Shown in pieces: positions 25,134-34,128 of a stretch of 64,000 nucleotides of DNA. The stretch is from Sphingomonadaceae bacterium (GTDB lineage: Bacteria; Pseudomonadota; Alphaproteobacteria; Sphingomonadales; Sphingomonadaceae). Positions within the stretch are counted from its first letter, which is position 1, and every line of letters begins with the position of its first letter. Made by a program: the position numbers and the translations under genes. The stretch lies in the NCBI GenBank assembly GCA_019239915.1, contig JAFAZF010000013.1, positions 1 through 64,000 of the forward strand, given 5' to 3'. Below the pieces are notes generated by a model. That model saw only the letters and a program-made list of their open reading frames with translations, had not been told where the DNA came from and did no database searches.

Positions 25134-25562
25134 TCACGCCCGCTGAGGCTGGTCGAGCGGGATGAGCGGCGTAGCCAGGCGCGCGAGCGCCGCAGCTGCA
25201 ATCGCGACGGCGCCAATGCTCGCGAACGCGACCTGCCATGCCCCATGCGCCCCGCCGATGCGGGTGAGACCGAGCACGACATGGTAGCCGGCGAAGGCGG
25301 CAGGCGCGGCGAACACGAGCATCACGGCAAGCCGGAGCGCGGTCGATTTGGTGAGCGCCAGGACGAGCTGTCCGATGCCGAGGGTGAACAGCGCTCCGAG
25401 TAGCCCGATCAGGATAGCGCCCAGCCAACCCGCGCCCGAGTCGTAGGCGAGCCGGCCGGCGCTGACGCCGGCGAACAGCGGCAGCGCAAACACCGCCATC
25501 TGGAACATGAGGGCGACCAGCAGGAAAACGCCGGTCAAGCTGATGATGACGCCGAGGATCAT
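25134..25562 (-). CDS. hypothetical membrane protein, about four spans
   Basis: 142 residues from ATG 25560-25562, with GGAG eight bases upstream; a TTG six codons earlier is in frame. Four hydrophobic segments are visible: ISLTGVFLLVALMFQMAVFA, LGAILIGLLGALFTLGIGQL, LAVMLVFAAPAAFAGYHVVL and AFASIGAVAIAAAALARLAT. I do not recognise the family. It sits alone among accessory genes of the element. Confidence 0.7.
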   Translation of the reverse strand: MILGVIISLTGVFLLVALMFQMAVFALPLFAGVSAGRLAYDSGAGWLGAILIGLLGALFTLGIGQLVLALTKSTALRLAVMLVFAAPAAFAGYHVVLGLTRIGGAHGAWQVAFASIGAVAIAAAALARLATPLIPLDQPQRA

Positions 25563-25665
25563 GGCATAGCTCCAGGACAAGAGGATGTCTGGAGCGCCGC
25601 CACCTCCACCATGGCGCTACAATGAAAGCATAACAGAAGGCGGGCCGTCGTAGAACCGCAAAGAC

Positions 25666-25689
25666 GTAGACCCGTCGAAGCGGGCCTAC
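25666..25689 (-). terminator. candidate terminator hairpin after the 54-residue gene
   Basis: On the minus strand GTAGGCCCG and CGGGTCTAC flank a 6-base loop and pair with one mismatch, followed by GTCTTTG. It lies 24 bases downstream of the stop of the small gene at 25713-25877. The T content is low, so termination is only suggested. Confidence 0.35.
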
Positions 25690-25712
25690 GCTTCGCAGCG
25701 GAGGCGGCGCGA

Positions 25713-25877
25713 TCACCGCGCGTAGGGGTCGTATTCATGGATCACCGTCGCGGGATCGCCGTCGAACTCGGCGCTCGGCATGACGCCGAAGCCGTCGCCG
25801 GCCTTGAAGAGAGTGATGCAGGCCATAAGCGTGGTGGCGAGGTTCCAGGCGAGCTTCTGTGCAGTGGGAAGTGACAT
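25713..25877 (-). CDS. small conserved-looking hypothetical protein (54 aa)
   Basis: The minus strand encodes 54 residues from ATG 25875-25877 to TGA 25713-25715. The start has AGGAG eight bases upstream, a good ribosome site. The product has an N-terminal hydrophobic helix (KLAWNLATTLMACITLFKAG) and a polar acidic end (SAEFDGDPATVIHEYDPYAR). Codon use is GC-rich at third positions as in neighbours. A role is unknown; it may be a small membrane-associated protein. The 270 bases upstream to 26150 contain no other convincing gene. Confidence 0.65.
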   Translation of the reverse strand: MSLPTAQKLAWNLATTLMACITLFKAGDGFGVMPSAEFDGDPATVIHEYDPYAR

Positions 25878-26150
25878 CGGGGCAGCTCCTGTTCGGAGCG
25901 GGACCGTCCCGCTCGACAGGCGTCCGACGTGTCCAGGTTGGGGCCGCGATCACCCGCAGGCGTCCGCCGGAGGGCGGCACAGCGTGCCGAGCCCTTGCGG
26001 CTTGATCGAACAAGGCCACGAGTTGGACCAAGGATCAGCGCCGACGTGAGCGGATCGGGCCTGCGACAGGAGCTGCCGCGGTTAACACCGCGCAAGTCGT
26101 AGAGCCGTGCCTCCGCAGACCCGTAAAGCCGCCGTTACGCTGATGCGGGT

Positions 26151-26393
26151 TCACCCCGCCCAGTCAAAGATGACGTGGATCTTGGCGCCGCGCAGGCGAC
26201 GGAGCTTCAGCGCGTCGGGCGAGGAACCGTCGACCAGCTTGTAGTCGGCTGACCCGCGCTCGAGGATGATCTGCGCGAACCCGGTGTCTCGCGCGTTGCG
26301 GCAGGCCCGGGCGTAGATTGCATCCCAGGCGATCGTGTCGTGCAAGGCGAGCTGCTGCTCGACGTGTTCGAGGTCGAATTCGGCATCGGTCAT
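26151..26393 (-). CDS. hypothetical protein (80 aa)
   Basis: 80 residues beginning MTDAEFDLEHVEQQLALHDT and containing AIYARACRNARDTGFAQIIL, a soluble helical protein with acidic N-terminus. I do not recognise a family. The ATG 26391-26393 has a GGAGAGCGCC ribosome site, and the gene follows the DUF2493 gene by 36 bases on the same strand, so the two are probably co-transcribed. Confidence 0.7.
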   Translation of the reverse strand: MTDAEFDLEHVEQQLALHDTIAWDAIYARACRNARDTGFAQIILERGSADYKLVDGSSPDALKLRRLRGAKIHVIFDWAG

Positions 26394-26429
26394 GGCGCTC
26401 TCCTGATGCGCTGAGGTGAGGGCCGGCGC

Positions 26430-27365
26430 TCACGCGCTGGCCTTGCGGAAGTCGAACAGCGGGATGCCGAGCTTCTTCGCCTTGTCGGTGAGGTTGTCGG
26501 TGATGCCGGTGCCAGGGAACACCACGACCCCGATCGGCAGGGTGTCGAGCATGGCGTCGTTGCGCTTGAACGGCGCTGCGCGCTTGTGCCGGTCCCAGTC
26601 GGGCTTGAACGCGATCTGGGTCACGCCGCGCGCGTCGGCCCATTTGGCGGCGATCAGCTCGGCGCCCTTCGGTCCGGCCCCGTGCAGCAGCACCATGTCG
26701 GCGTGCTTGGCGCGGACCCGGTCGAGCGCGGCCCAGATGGCGCGGTGGTCGTTGTAGTCGGTGCCGCCCGTGAAGGCGATGCGGGCGCCCGCGGGCATGA
26801 GCACCTGAGTCTCGGCCCGGCGCTTGGCGGCGATGAAGTCCCGGCTGTCGATCATCGCGGCGGTGAGCGCGCGGTGGTTGACCCTGCTGCCGTGCCGCGG
26901 CGTCCAGGCCTCGCCGGTGATGCGGCGGTAGCTGTCGGCGGCGCTGTCGCGGAAGGCTTCGAGCGCGTCGCGGCGGTCGAGGAGCACCGACCCCTTGGCG
27001 AGTAGCCGCTCCAGCTCGACCGACTTCACCTCGCTGCCGTCCTGCTCGCGCTGGCTGTCGCGCTGGGCGACCTCGTTATCGTCGAGGAGACGGCCGACCC
27101 GTTCGGCGGCGCGGTGACAGGCGTTGACCAGGCCCCAGAGCAGGTCGGAGCCGTCGGGCTCGGAGCGCGTGCCCCCGATCGCGTCGGCGATGGCGTCGAA
27201 CGCGTCTTCCATCACGCGGCCGATGCGGGTGTCGTCGGCGGGCTCGCGCGGGTCGGGTTCGTCGTCGGAGGGCGTGAAACCGTAGAGTTCAATCTGGTCG
27301 ACGATGTGGGCGGTGGGTGAGGAGTCGTGCGGGGGCTCGAAGTCGGGGTCGGGGCGGTGCGCCAT
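26430..27365 (-). CDS. DUF2493 (SLOG-family) domain protein
   Basis: 311 residues. The C-terminal third is the DUF2493/SLOG Rossmann-like domain: ARIAFTGGTDYNDHRAIWAA, MVLLHGAGPKGAELIAAKWA, and VVFPGTGITDNLTDKAKKLG. The GG-T/S and P-G-G-like turns are those used by SLOG proteins to bind nucleotides. The N-terminal 200 residues are charged and helical with no known domain. SLOG proteins are linked to nucleotide-derived signals and conflict systems, but this family's function in integrative elements is unknown. Upstream it has a hairpin leader like that of the DUF736 gene. Confidence 0.85.
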   Translation of the reverse strand: MAHRPDPDFEPPHDSSPTAHIVDQIELYGFTPSDDEPDPREPADDTRIGRVMEDAFDAIADAIGGTRSEPDGSDLLWGLVNACHRAAERVGRLLDDNEVAQRDSQREQDGSEVKSVELERLLAKGSVLLDRRDALEAFRDSAADSYRRITGEAWTPRHGSRVNHRALTAAMIDSRDFIAAKRRAETQVLMPAGARIAFTGGTDYNDHRAIWAALDRVRAKHADMVLLHGAGPKGAELIAAKWADARGVTQIAFKPDWDRHKRAAPFKRNDAMLDTLPIGVVVFPGTGITDNLTDKAKKLGIPLFDFRKASA

Positions 27366-27384
27366 CTGAGGTGATCCTTTCGCT

Positions 27385-27566
27385 GGCCGCGCCCATCGCG
27401 GCCTTCGTGGCGATCACCCGACCGGGGGCGGAGCCGGCCTGCATTCTCAGGGGTTCCCCATCGCGCTCGCGCGATGGGGTGGAACCGGAGCGCAGCGGAG
27501 GACGGCGAAGGGCGGCTTTCTTGCCCCGCGAGGAGCCGGCACAGCCGGCGGGGAAGAAAGTCGCCC
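27385..27566 (-). repeat. hairpin module upstream of the DUF2493 gene
   Basis: Three inverted repeats fill the non-coding 309-base gap before the gene: GGCCGCG-CCCAT-CGCGGCC (27385-27403, perfect); CCCCATCGCG-CTCG-CGCGATGGGG (27456-27479, perfect 10-bp stem extendable outward); and GGGCGGCTTTCTTGCCCCGC pairing with GCGGGGAAGAAAGTCGCCC (27510-27566). The first and third correspond in sequence and order to the module before the DUF736 gene. No protein-coding frame was supported here. Confidence 0.6.
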
Positions 27567-27674
27567 GCAGCCGTTGCGTGCCGGAGCTGCCTCCGGTCCG
27601 ATCGCCCCCTAGAAGGCCATGGGCGCCTCCTGCCGGTCAGAGGCGTCACACGGCGCGTCGCTGCCCGGCCTCGA

Positions 27675-28739
27675 CTACGCCGCCCGCACTCCCGTCCCGG
27701 CCACCTGGTCGTGCAGAAAGCGGCTGACGTCCTCCGGGGCTAGCTGCACCCGGACCAACGCCCGCAGGTCACCCGCCCCGTGCCGTATGAGATGGGCGTT
27801 CAGGTCGCTCATCGGCGTGGTCAGCGGCCGCGCTTCGATGCCCTGCGCCTCCGCCCGCTCGGCGAGCTGGCGTGCCCCGTGCTGTCCGGCCGAGTCGGCT
27901 TCCTCGGCGATGTAGAGGCGTCGCAGCGTGGGTGGCAGGATCAAGGCGGCGAGGTGCGCGGCCGAGAGCGCGGCGACGCTGGGAAGGGTCGGTGCGACCT
28001 GCCGCAGTGAGAGCATTGTCTCGATGCCTTCGCCCGTCGCCATCGTATCCGTCGCATGGCCGAACCGGACTCCGTAGCCGAGCAGGTCGCCCATCGCGCG
28101 CCGTGGGGTGACGATCGGAGCCTTGCCGCCTCCGCCAGGGTCGAGCCAGGTGCGGTGGACGCCGGTGATCGTGTCTGAGAGATCGACGACGGCGGCGATC
28201 AACGCGGGCCAGGCGGTGCGCACGTCGGGATCGTCGTCCCGGTCGGGTCGATAGAAGCAACGGGGGTGATACCGAAGCGAGGTGCAATCCCGGAAACCAT
28301 TAAGCCCGCGACTGCGGAGATACGCTTCTGCTGTCGTACCCCGGACCGGCTTCGAGATAGCCCAGAGCCGTCGCGCAGCTTCGGGCGAACCACGAGTTGC
28401 GGGCGTGGCAAGGTCCTCCCGACGCTCCGGTCGCGGCAGGCTGAGGAAGCGGCGGGCCTCGTCCAACGTGTCACGCAAGGTCGTCAGGTGCTGGTTGGCG
28501 GCGATCAGGTCGAGGAGGTCGCCGTGCTGCCCATCTGCGGCGTCCTGCCACTTACCCGCTGCGCCCTTGCCTGACTCGGGCCCGCGCAGGCGGACATACA
28601 GGCTGCGACCGGGCGAGTTCTCGACATCGCCGATAAGCCAGTAGCGGCCTTCGCGGCGTCCATTGGAAAGATAGTGCCGGCACACGGCCTCGGCGTCTCG
28701 GGCGAGGCGGCGCGCCAGCTCGGATGCGGTGTCCGGCAT
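27675..28739 (-). CDS. Toprim domain-containing primase-like protein
   Basis: 354 residues. The N-terminal part has VCRHYLSNGRREGRYWLIGD and DLLDLIAANQ, as in the DUF7146 zinc-less primase N-domain of these elements. The Toprim core shows MATGEGIETMLSL, with the key glutamates, and RRLYIAEEADSAGQHGARQL, where the usual first aspartate of DxD is a glutamate. It probably helps replicate or prime transferred DNA. Start ATG 28737-28739; an ATG or GTG further upstream is less likely. It follows the helicase/methylase gene on the same strand. Confidence 0.85.
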   Translation of the reverse strand: MPDTASELARRLARDAEAVCRHYLSNGRREGRYWLIGDVENSPGRSLYVRLRGPESGKGAAGKWQDAADGQHGDLLDLIAANQHLTTLRDTLDEARRFLSLPRPERREDLATPATRGSPEAARRLWAISKPVRGTTAEAYLRSRGLNGFRDCTSLRYHPRCFYRPDRDDDPDVRTAWPALIAAVVDLSDTITGVHRTWLDPGGGGKAPIVTPRRAMGDLLGYGVRFGHATDTMATGEGIETMLSLRQVAPTLPSVAALSAAHLAALILPPTLRRLYIAEEADSAGQHGARQLAERAEAQGIEARPLTTPMSDLNAHLIRHGAGDLRALVRVQLAPEDVSRFLHDQVAGTGVRAA

Positions 28740-28838
28740 GATGGTGCTCCAGCGCAAAGAAATGCCCGCCGCGACCGCTGCCGCGTGTGCGGCGACGGCC
28801 CCGGCGGGCCAGTTGGACAGGGCGTGTTGCTGACGGTG

Positions 28839-31800
28839 CTATGCGGCCCGGACTGAGGGGGCTCCGGCCCGCGCCGCCTCGGCAGACTGCGCGAGCGCGC
28901 CCGGCAAGCCCATGGCCGGTGCGCCGCCGATGGCCGCCGTCTGCGCGACCGGCGCGGGGCTGCTGTTCCGGGACGCGGACGCGGGCTCGATCACTCGCGC
29001 GATCGAATGTCGGTCGAGTAGGCCGGCCAGGATCGCCGGACCGCTCGCGCCCGTGGGCACGAACAGCCGCAGGCGCCAGCTGATGATCTCGGAGATGAGC
29101 CCGAGCGCCTTCAGCCGGTCGACCATGCCGTCGCTGAACCCGGCGAGTTCGACACGGTTGACGCCCATCACCAGCGACCGGCGGACCGACAGGCCGTCGG
29201 CGAGCTGGAGCGAGCCGCCGCGGTCGAGCACCGCGCGCCAGGCCTCGTCGGCGGAGACGGACGGAGCCTCGGTCCCGAGCGCGTCGGCGACCCAGGCGGG
29301 CGACACGAGACGACCGATCACCCGCTCGCCGTCATCGGTCTGCAGGCGGTAGACCCGGCAACCGTCGTCGGGCAGCCGTCGCCAGATCGGCAGCAGCAGG
29401 CCGGTGACGACGTGAAACGTCGACGCGACGAACTCGGGCAACCCTTCGAGCTCGGCCGACCAGGCTTGCGCGAACGTCGCTTCGTCGACCTCCTCCCAAT
29501 GCGAGTTGAGAAAGGTGGGCTCGGCCATGTTCTTGCGCTCGGTCGGCCGGATCAGCCGGATCCGACGCTCCACCTCGCCGTCGTCGAGTGTCACGCTCGC
29601 GGCTGGGACGCGCAGGGCGGCGTGGCCGGAGCGAGCGTTAACCAGCAGTCGCGCCCTGGGCTCGTCGGCGACGCGGGCGAGCGCGTCGTCGAGCGACATC
29701 GCCTCGGTCCGGTCGCGGCGGTCGACGGTGAACGCCTGCGTCTCCGCGCCGGTGCCCGGGTGCGTGTAGACGGTGCGGCGCTCGACGACGCGGAGCGACT
29801 CCGCCGTCACCGTCTCCATGCCGAGGTCGAACGTGCCCGCCGCGACCGCGGCCTCGATGCGGGCGGCGAGCAGGCCGTCGAACACCTCGAACAGCAGGTT
29901 CTGCAGGTCGATGGTGAGGGCGAGCACGCGGTTAAGGAACTGCGTGATCGGCGGCAGCTCCTCGCGCACCGCGCCGTCGCGGGTAGTCAGCGACAGCCCG
30001 GTGGCATCCTCGAACTGCCCGAGAGAGCAGCCTTCCACCTTGCCCAAGAGCAGCAGCATGTAGAGCTGCCGGAGCGCGGCGCGGGCGTATTCCGACTCGA
30101 GGTTGTCGGACGCGCGAAACAGGTTCTGCCCGCCGGTCTGGCGCTGGCCGCGCGTGATGGCGCCCAGCGTGTCGAGCCGCCGCGCGATGGTGGAGATGAA
30201 CCGCTTCTCGCCGCGCACGTCGGTGGCGATCGGCCGGAACAGAGGCGGCTGCGCTTGGTGAGTGCGGTTGGTGCGGCCGAGCCCCTGGATCGCGGCGTCG
30301 GCTTTCCAGCCCGCCTCGAGCAGGTAGTGGACGCGCAGGCGGCGGTTCTTAGCGCCAAGATCGGCATGGTAGCTGCGGCCGGTCCCGCCCGCGTCGCTGA
30401 ACACGAGGATGCGCTTGTCGTCGTCCTGGAAGGCGGAGGTCTCGGCGAGGTTGGACCCCGCGGGCCGGCCCTCGACCGCAAGTCGTTCCACGCCATCGTC
30501 GCCGCGCTTCCTGACGATCCGGCGCGAGCGGCCGGTCACCTCAGCGACTTGGTCGGTCCCGAACCGCTGCACGATCTGGTCGAGCGCGCCCTGGACCGGC
30601 GGCAAGCTCGCCAGCCGCTCGATCATGCGGTCGCGCCGCTCAACCGCATCGCGGCAGAGCACGGGCTGCCCGTCGCGTGTCACCGGCCGCGAGGCAAGGT
30701 TGCCCTCGCCATCTGTGTACGGCTCATAGAGCTGCACCGGGAAGGCGTGGGCGAGATAGTCGAGGACGTACTCGCGCGGCGTAATGTCGACCTGGACGTC
30801 CGACCACTCCTCAGCGGGGATGTCGGCGATCCGGCGCTCCATCAGCGCCTCGCCCGTGGACACGATCTGCACGACGCAGGCGTGGCCGGCCGCGAGGTCC
30901 GCCTCGGCCGAGCGGATCAGGGTCGGCGTCTTCATCGCCGTGATGAGGTGGTTGAAGAAGCGCTGCTTGGAGCTCTCGAAGGCCGAGCGCGCCGCCGACT
31001 TGGCCTGGGCGTTGAGCGTCTTGGCGCCGCCGTCCGGTCCGGTGCCGGTGACGCCGGAGGCTTCGAGCGCCTGGTCGAGGTTGTGATGGATGACTTGGAA
31101 CGCCCCGGCGTAGGCGTCGTAGATGCGGGTCTGCTCGGAGGTGAGCGCGTGCTCGACCAGCTCGTACTCGACGCCGTCGTAGGAGAGCGAGCGCGCGGTG
31201 TAGAGGCCGAGGCTCTTCAGGTCGCGGGCGAGCACTTCCATCGCGGCGACCCCGCCGGTCTCGATCGCCGCGACGAACTCGGCGCGGGTGGCGAACGGGA
31301 AGTCCTCGCCGCCCCACAGCCCCAGCCGCTGAGCATAGGCGAGGTTCTGGACGGTGGTGGCGCCGGTCGCCGAGACGTAGAGCACGCGGGCGTTCGGCAG
31401 CGCGTGCTGCAGCCGTAGGCCGGCGCGGCCCTGCTGGGAAGGCGCGCTATCGCCGCGCGAGCCCTTCGAGCCGGCGGCATTCTGCATGGCGTGGCTCTCG
31501 TCGAAGACGATCACACCGTCGAAGTCGAGCCCAAGCCAGTCCACGACCTGCTGGACGCGGGAGCAGCGCTCCTCCTTCGCGTCCGAACGCAGCGTGGCGT
31601 AGGTCGCGAACAGGATGCCCTGGTCGAGGCGGATGGGCGTGCCCTGCCGAAAGCGCGCCAGGGGCTGGATAAGCAGGCGCTCCTGGCCGAGCGCCGACCA
31701 GTCGCGTTGTGCGTCCTCGATCAGCGTGTCGGACTTCGATACCCAGAGCGCGCGGCGCCGGCCCTTGAGCCAGTTGTCGAGGATGACGCCCGCGACCTGC

Positions 31801-32153
31801 CGGCCCTTGCCCGCGCCGGTGCCATCGCCGAGCATGAAGCCGCGCCGAAAGCGTATCGCGCCCGCGGCGTCGTCCGCGGCGGCCGAGACCAGGTCGAAGG
31901 TCGCGTCCACCGTCCAAGCACCCGCGAGCTGCCCGCCGTGCGCCTCGCCGGCATAGATCACGGTCTCGAGCTGCGCGTCGGAGAGCAGGCCATCTGCAAC
32001 CAAGCTCGTCGGCAGGTGGGGGCGACCGACGCCATCGCCGCCGACTGGACCAGCGGCGTCGGGTGCGGCTGCGCGCCAGCGATGCGGAGCGACTGTAGCG
32101 CGTAGGGCTCGTAGAGCGACGCGCTGATGCGCCCGCCTTCGGCCGGCGACCAA
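28839..32153 (-). pseudogene. Strawberry-notch-type helicase, C-terminal part of a frameshifted gene
   Basis: From about position 32020 down to the stop at 28839 this frame encodes the SNO helicase: HLPTSLVADGLLSDAQLETV, Walker A FMLGDGTGAGKGRQVAGVIL, DExH box VIVFDESHAMQNA, VLYVSATGATTVQNLAYAQ, and helicase C motifs KRILVFSDAGGTGRSYHADL and AAIQGLGRTNRTHQAQP. The sequence before HLPTSL is out-of-frame shadow. In homologues the methylase upstream (31958-33316) and this helicase are one protein of about 1,450-1,500 residues. One missing C in the run at 32018-32022 separates them; restored, the product would be about 1,492 residues. The role is probably remodelling or restriction evasion of transferred DNA. 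Confidence 0.8.
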
Positions 32154-33316
32154 TCGCAGGTCTCATAGGCGAGCAAGACGGCGTCGGACGCCACGGGCGT
32201 GAACGCGGGCGCCTTAGAGCCGCCGTTCCGCAAAGCCGGAGACGCGGATTTGCAGGGAGCCGGAAGTGCGGACCCGTGCATCGGCGTGCAGGGCTGCCGC
32301 GGCGGGACGTGAGCGTCGACCCAGCCGAGCAAGGTCGCGAGGTCGGGGGCGAGGCCGAACGATGCGGGCAAGCGCGTCGGGTCGGCGGCGGGCAGGCGGT
32401 CGATCACGGTCAGCCGCGTTTCGGTCGTGGTGCCGTGCCGCGCGTAGACCCTGCCGTCGATCGCGGCGGTGAACACGACCGTGCCACGCTCCTGCAGGCG
32501 CGCGAACGCGTCCTGCCAGCGGGGCGCCTCGGGCGAGAGGTTCGCGCCGGTGATGGCGACCAGCCGTCCGCCCTCGGCCAGGCGCGCCAGCGCCGAGCCG
32601 ATGTGGCGTAGCGCGGCGTCGGCCACGCGCCCGTCGACGTTCACCGCCGCCGAGAAAGGCGGGTTCATGAGCACGACGCTGGGGCGCAGCGCGGGGTCGA
32701 GGTGGTCGTCGATGAACGCGGCGTCCTGGCGGGTCACCGGCGCGGCCGGGAACAGGTGGGCGAGCAGGTCGGCGCGGGTCCCGCCGAGCTCGTTCAGGAT
32801 GAGCGACGCCCCGGCGAGTTCGGCGAAGATGGCGAGCAGCCCGGTGCCGGCCGAGGGCTCGAGCGCCAGGTCGCTCGCGGCGAGCGCGGCCGCGCGGGCG
32901 GCGACGAGGCCAAGCCCGATCGGGGCCGAGAACTGCTGAAGTGCCTGGCTCTCCTCCGAACGGCGCGTCTGCGACGGCACCAGCGCGGCGACCTTGGCCA
33001 GCATGGCGAGCTGGGTGGCGGCGGGCTTGGCCCGCATCGCCGGCCCGAACCGGCGCAGGAACAGGACCTCCGCGGCCTCGCACGCCTCGTAGGAGTCTTT
33101 CCAGCGCCAGGCACCGTGCGCGTCGGAGCCGCCGAAGGCGCGCTGCATCGCGGCGCGGATCGCGCCTGTGTCAACCGCGCGGCCGGCGGCGAGGTCGAGC
33201 AGGATAGCCTGCGCCGCGTCCAACAGGCGTGCGGCCCCGCCGGGATCGGCGGCAGCGAGATTGGAGGCGAGCGGAAGCGAGGCGGCGTCGAGCGCCGTGG
33301 CGGTGAGGTCGAGCAT
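31958..33316 (-). CDS. N6-adenine methylase-like N-terminal part of the frameshifted SNO helicase
   Basis: 452 residues as read. Motif I of a class I methyltransferase is LALEPSAGTGLLAIFAELAG and motif IV is VVLMNPPFSAAVNVDGRVAD (NPPF, adenine-N6 type). KPHPTP-like GAQPHPTPLVQSAAMASVAP near residue 420 normally leads straight into the helicase domain; here a one-base deletion in a C-run (32018-32022) sends it to an early stop. If the frameshift is real, a free methylase-like protein with a 20-residue aberrant tail is made. ATG 33314-33316 is preceded by the shared structured leader (33317-33417). Confidence 0.75.
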   Translation of the reverse strand: MLDLTATALDAASLPLASNLAAADPGGAARLLDAAQAILLDLAAGRAVDTGAIRAAMQRAFGGSDAHGAWRWKDSYEACEAAEVLFLRRFGPAMRAKPAATQLAMLAKVAALVPSQTRRSEESQALQQFSAPIGLGLVAARAAALAASDLALEPSAGTGLLAIFAELAGASLILNELGGTRADLLAHLFPAAPVTRQDAAFIDDHLDPALRPSVVLMNPPFSAAVNVDGRVADAALRHIGSALARLAEGGRLVAITGANLSPEAPRWQDAFARLQERGTVVFTAAIDGRVYARHGTTTETRLTVIDRLPAADPTRLPASFGLAPDLATLLGWVDAHVPPRQPCTPMHGSALPAPCKSASPALRNGGSKAPAFTPVASDAVLLAYETCDWSPAEGGRISASLYEPYALQSLRIAGAQPHPTPLVQSAAMASVAPTCRRAWLQMACSPTRSSRP

Positions 33317-33417
33317 GTCGGGGTTCCCGGGAGAGCGAGGACGAGACGAGCCGACGGGCGCTCTCTCTCGGCCGCGCCGGCTCGCCTCCTCCCGGCCGAC
33401 CTCTCCCTCTCCTGGGC
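33317..33417 (-). promoter_or_regulatory. structured 5' leader, divergent copy (methylase/helicase gene)
   Basis: The 100 bases before this gene resemble the leaders at 36718-36803 and 39118-39207. All have, in plus-strand order from the start codon, a G-rich ribosome-site segment, GACGGGCG, a CTCTC block and a final CCTCTCCCTCTC. This copy is the most divergent: it has its own outer stem, CGAGCCG with CGGCTCG, enclosing the GGGCGCTCTCTC region. The shared layout suggests a common RNA-level control. Confidence 0.45.
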
Positions 33418-33423
33418 TGACAT

Positions 33424-33456
33424 AAGAAAAGGGCCCGGCGCGAAGCGTCGAGCCCT
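33424..33456 (-). terminator. intrinsic terminator after the DUF6927 gene
   Basis: On the minus strand AGGGCTCGACGC and the following GCGCCGGGCCCT pair around a TTC loop with a T-G wobble and one mismatch, then TTTTCTT. It is 20 bases past the stop of the DUF6927 gene and before the leader of the methylase/helicase gene. Confidence 0.6.
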
Positions 33457-33475
33457 GTGATCGCAGCCGACCCAG

Positions 33476-34057
33476 TCAGGTGTTCGGCTCGATCGTGTAG
33501 CGGTAAGCGGCGAGCCGGCCGATCCGGTAGAGGCCGTGACCCTGCTCGGGGCGGAACCGGACCGCGCGCGGCCGATGCGGGTCGATCGCGACCTGCAAGC
33601 GGCGGTGCTCTGCGCCGTCGGCGAAGCGAACCGGCTCGTCGAACGCCAGCGTCCAGCCGTTGCGCAGCCGCGGCTTCGCCGCGCGGGCGGCGAGCGCCTC
33701 GCGACAGCGCTTGCGCCACGCGACGGCGTACTCGGTGTCGGTGGGCGTCAGCAGGTCGAGGATCGCCGCCGGGCACTCGGCCTCGTTCGGGCCCATATGC
33801 TCGGTCTGATCCTTGTAGCCGAAAATGTACCCTTCGGCGTCGCGCGGGTTGTAGCGGACGAGGCAGACGGCCGCGAACACCTTGCGCGGGCGATCGGGCC
33901 GGATCTGCTCGACCGCGGCGTAGTAGGTCCGCATTCGGACCAGCCCGGAGCGCAGCACGGTCGAGCGGACAGTCTCCTTCTCGTAGGTGAACTGGTCATC
34001 GAGATAGGCGCGCGGGGTGTCGAAGCGCCCGAGCGATTGCATGTAGAGCCAGCCCAT
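33476..34057 (-). CDS. DUF6927 domain-containing protein
   Basis: 193 residues beginning MGWLYMQSLGRFDTPRAYLD. Conserved phrases include VRMRTYYAAVEQIRP, CLVRYNPRDAEGYIFGYKDQ, MGPNEAECPAAILDLLTPT and a basic C-terminal domain ending RIGRLAAYRYTI. The family occurs widely in plasmids and integrative elements of alphaproteobacteria; the function is unknown. The ATG 34055-34057 follows a GGAGACCC ribosome site. Bounded by terminator-like hairpins on both sides. Confidence 0.8.
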   Translation of the reverse strand: MGWLYMQSLGRFDTPRAYLDDQFTYEKETVRSTVLRSGLVRMRTYYAAVEQIRPDRPRKVFAAVCLVRYNPRDAEGYIFGYKDQTEHMGPNEAECPAAILDLLTPTDTEYAVAWRKRCREALAARAAKPRLRNGWTLAFDEPVRFADGAEHRRLQVAIDPHRPRAVRFRPEQGHGLYRIGRLAAYRYTIEPNT

Positions 34058-34081
34058 GACGGGTCTCCTGAAACGACGAAG

Positions 34082-34099
34082 CCCGGCGCGGTGGCCGGG
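34082..34099 (-). terminator. terminator-like hairpin after the 34129 gene
   Basis: CCCGGC (34082-34087) and GCCGGG (34094-34099) pair around a 6-base loop; on the minus strand the sequence continues CTTCGTCGTTTC. It lies 30 bases downstream of the stop at 34129. The T-run is weak. Confidence 0.35.
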
Positions 34100-34128
34100 A
34101 TGTAGGATTGATGGTGAGGTTAAGCCGG

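Noticed and set aside
27317-27727. Frames through the DUF2493 upstream gap
   Set aside because: Interrupted by strong hairpins, no recognisable protein and no ribosome site; treated as leader DNA.
33476-34057. Extending the DUF6927 gene to 34198
   Set aside because: The added N-terminus is Arg/Pro-rich and crosses a hairpin; MGWLYMQSL after a GGAG site is the family start.
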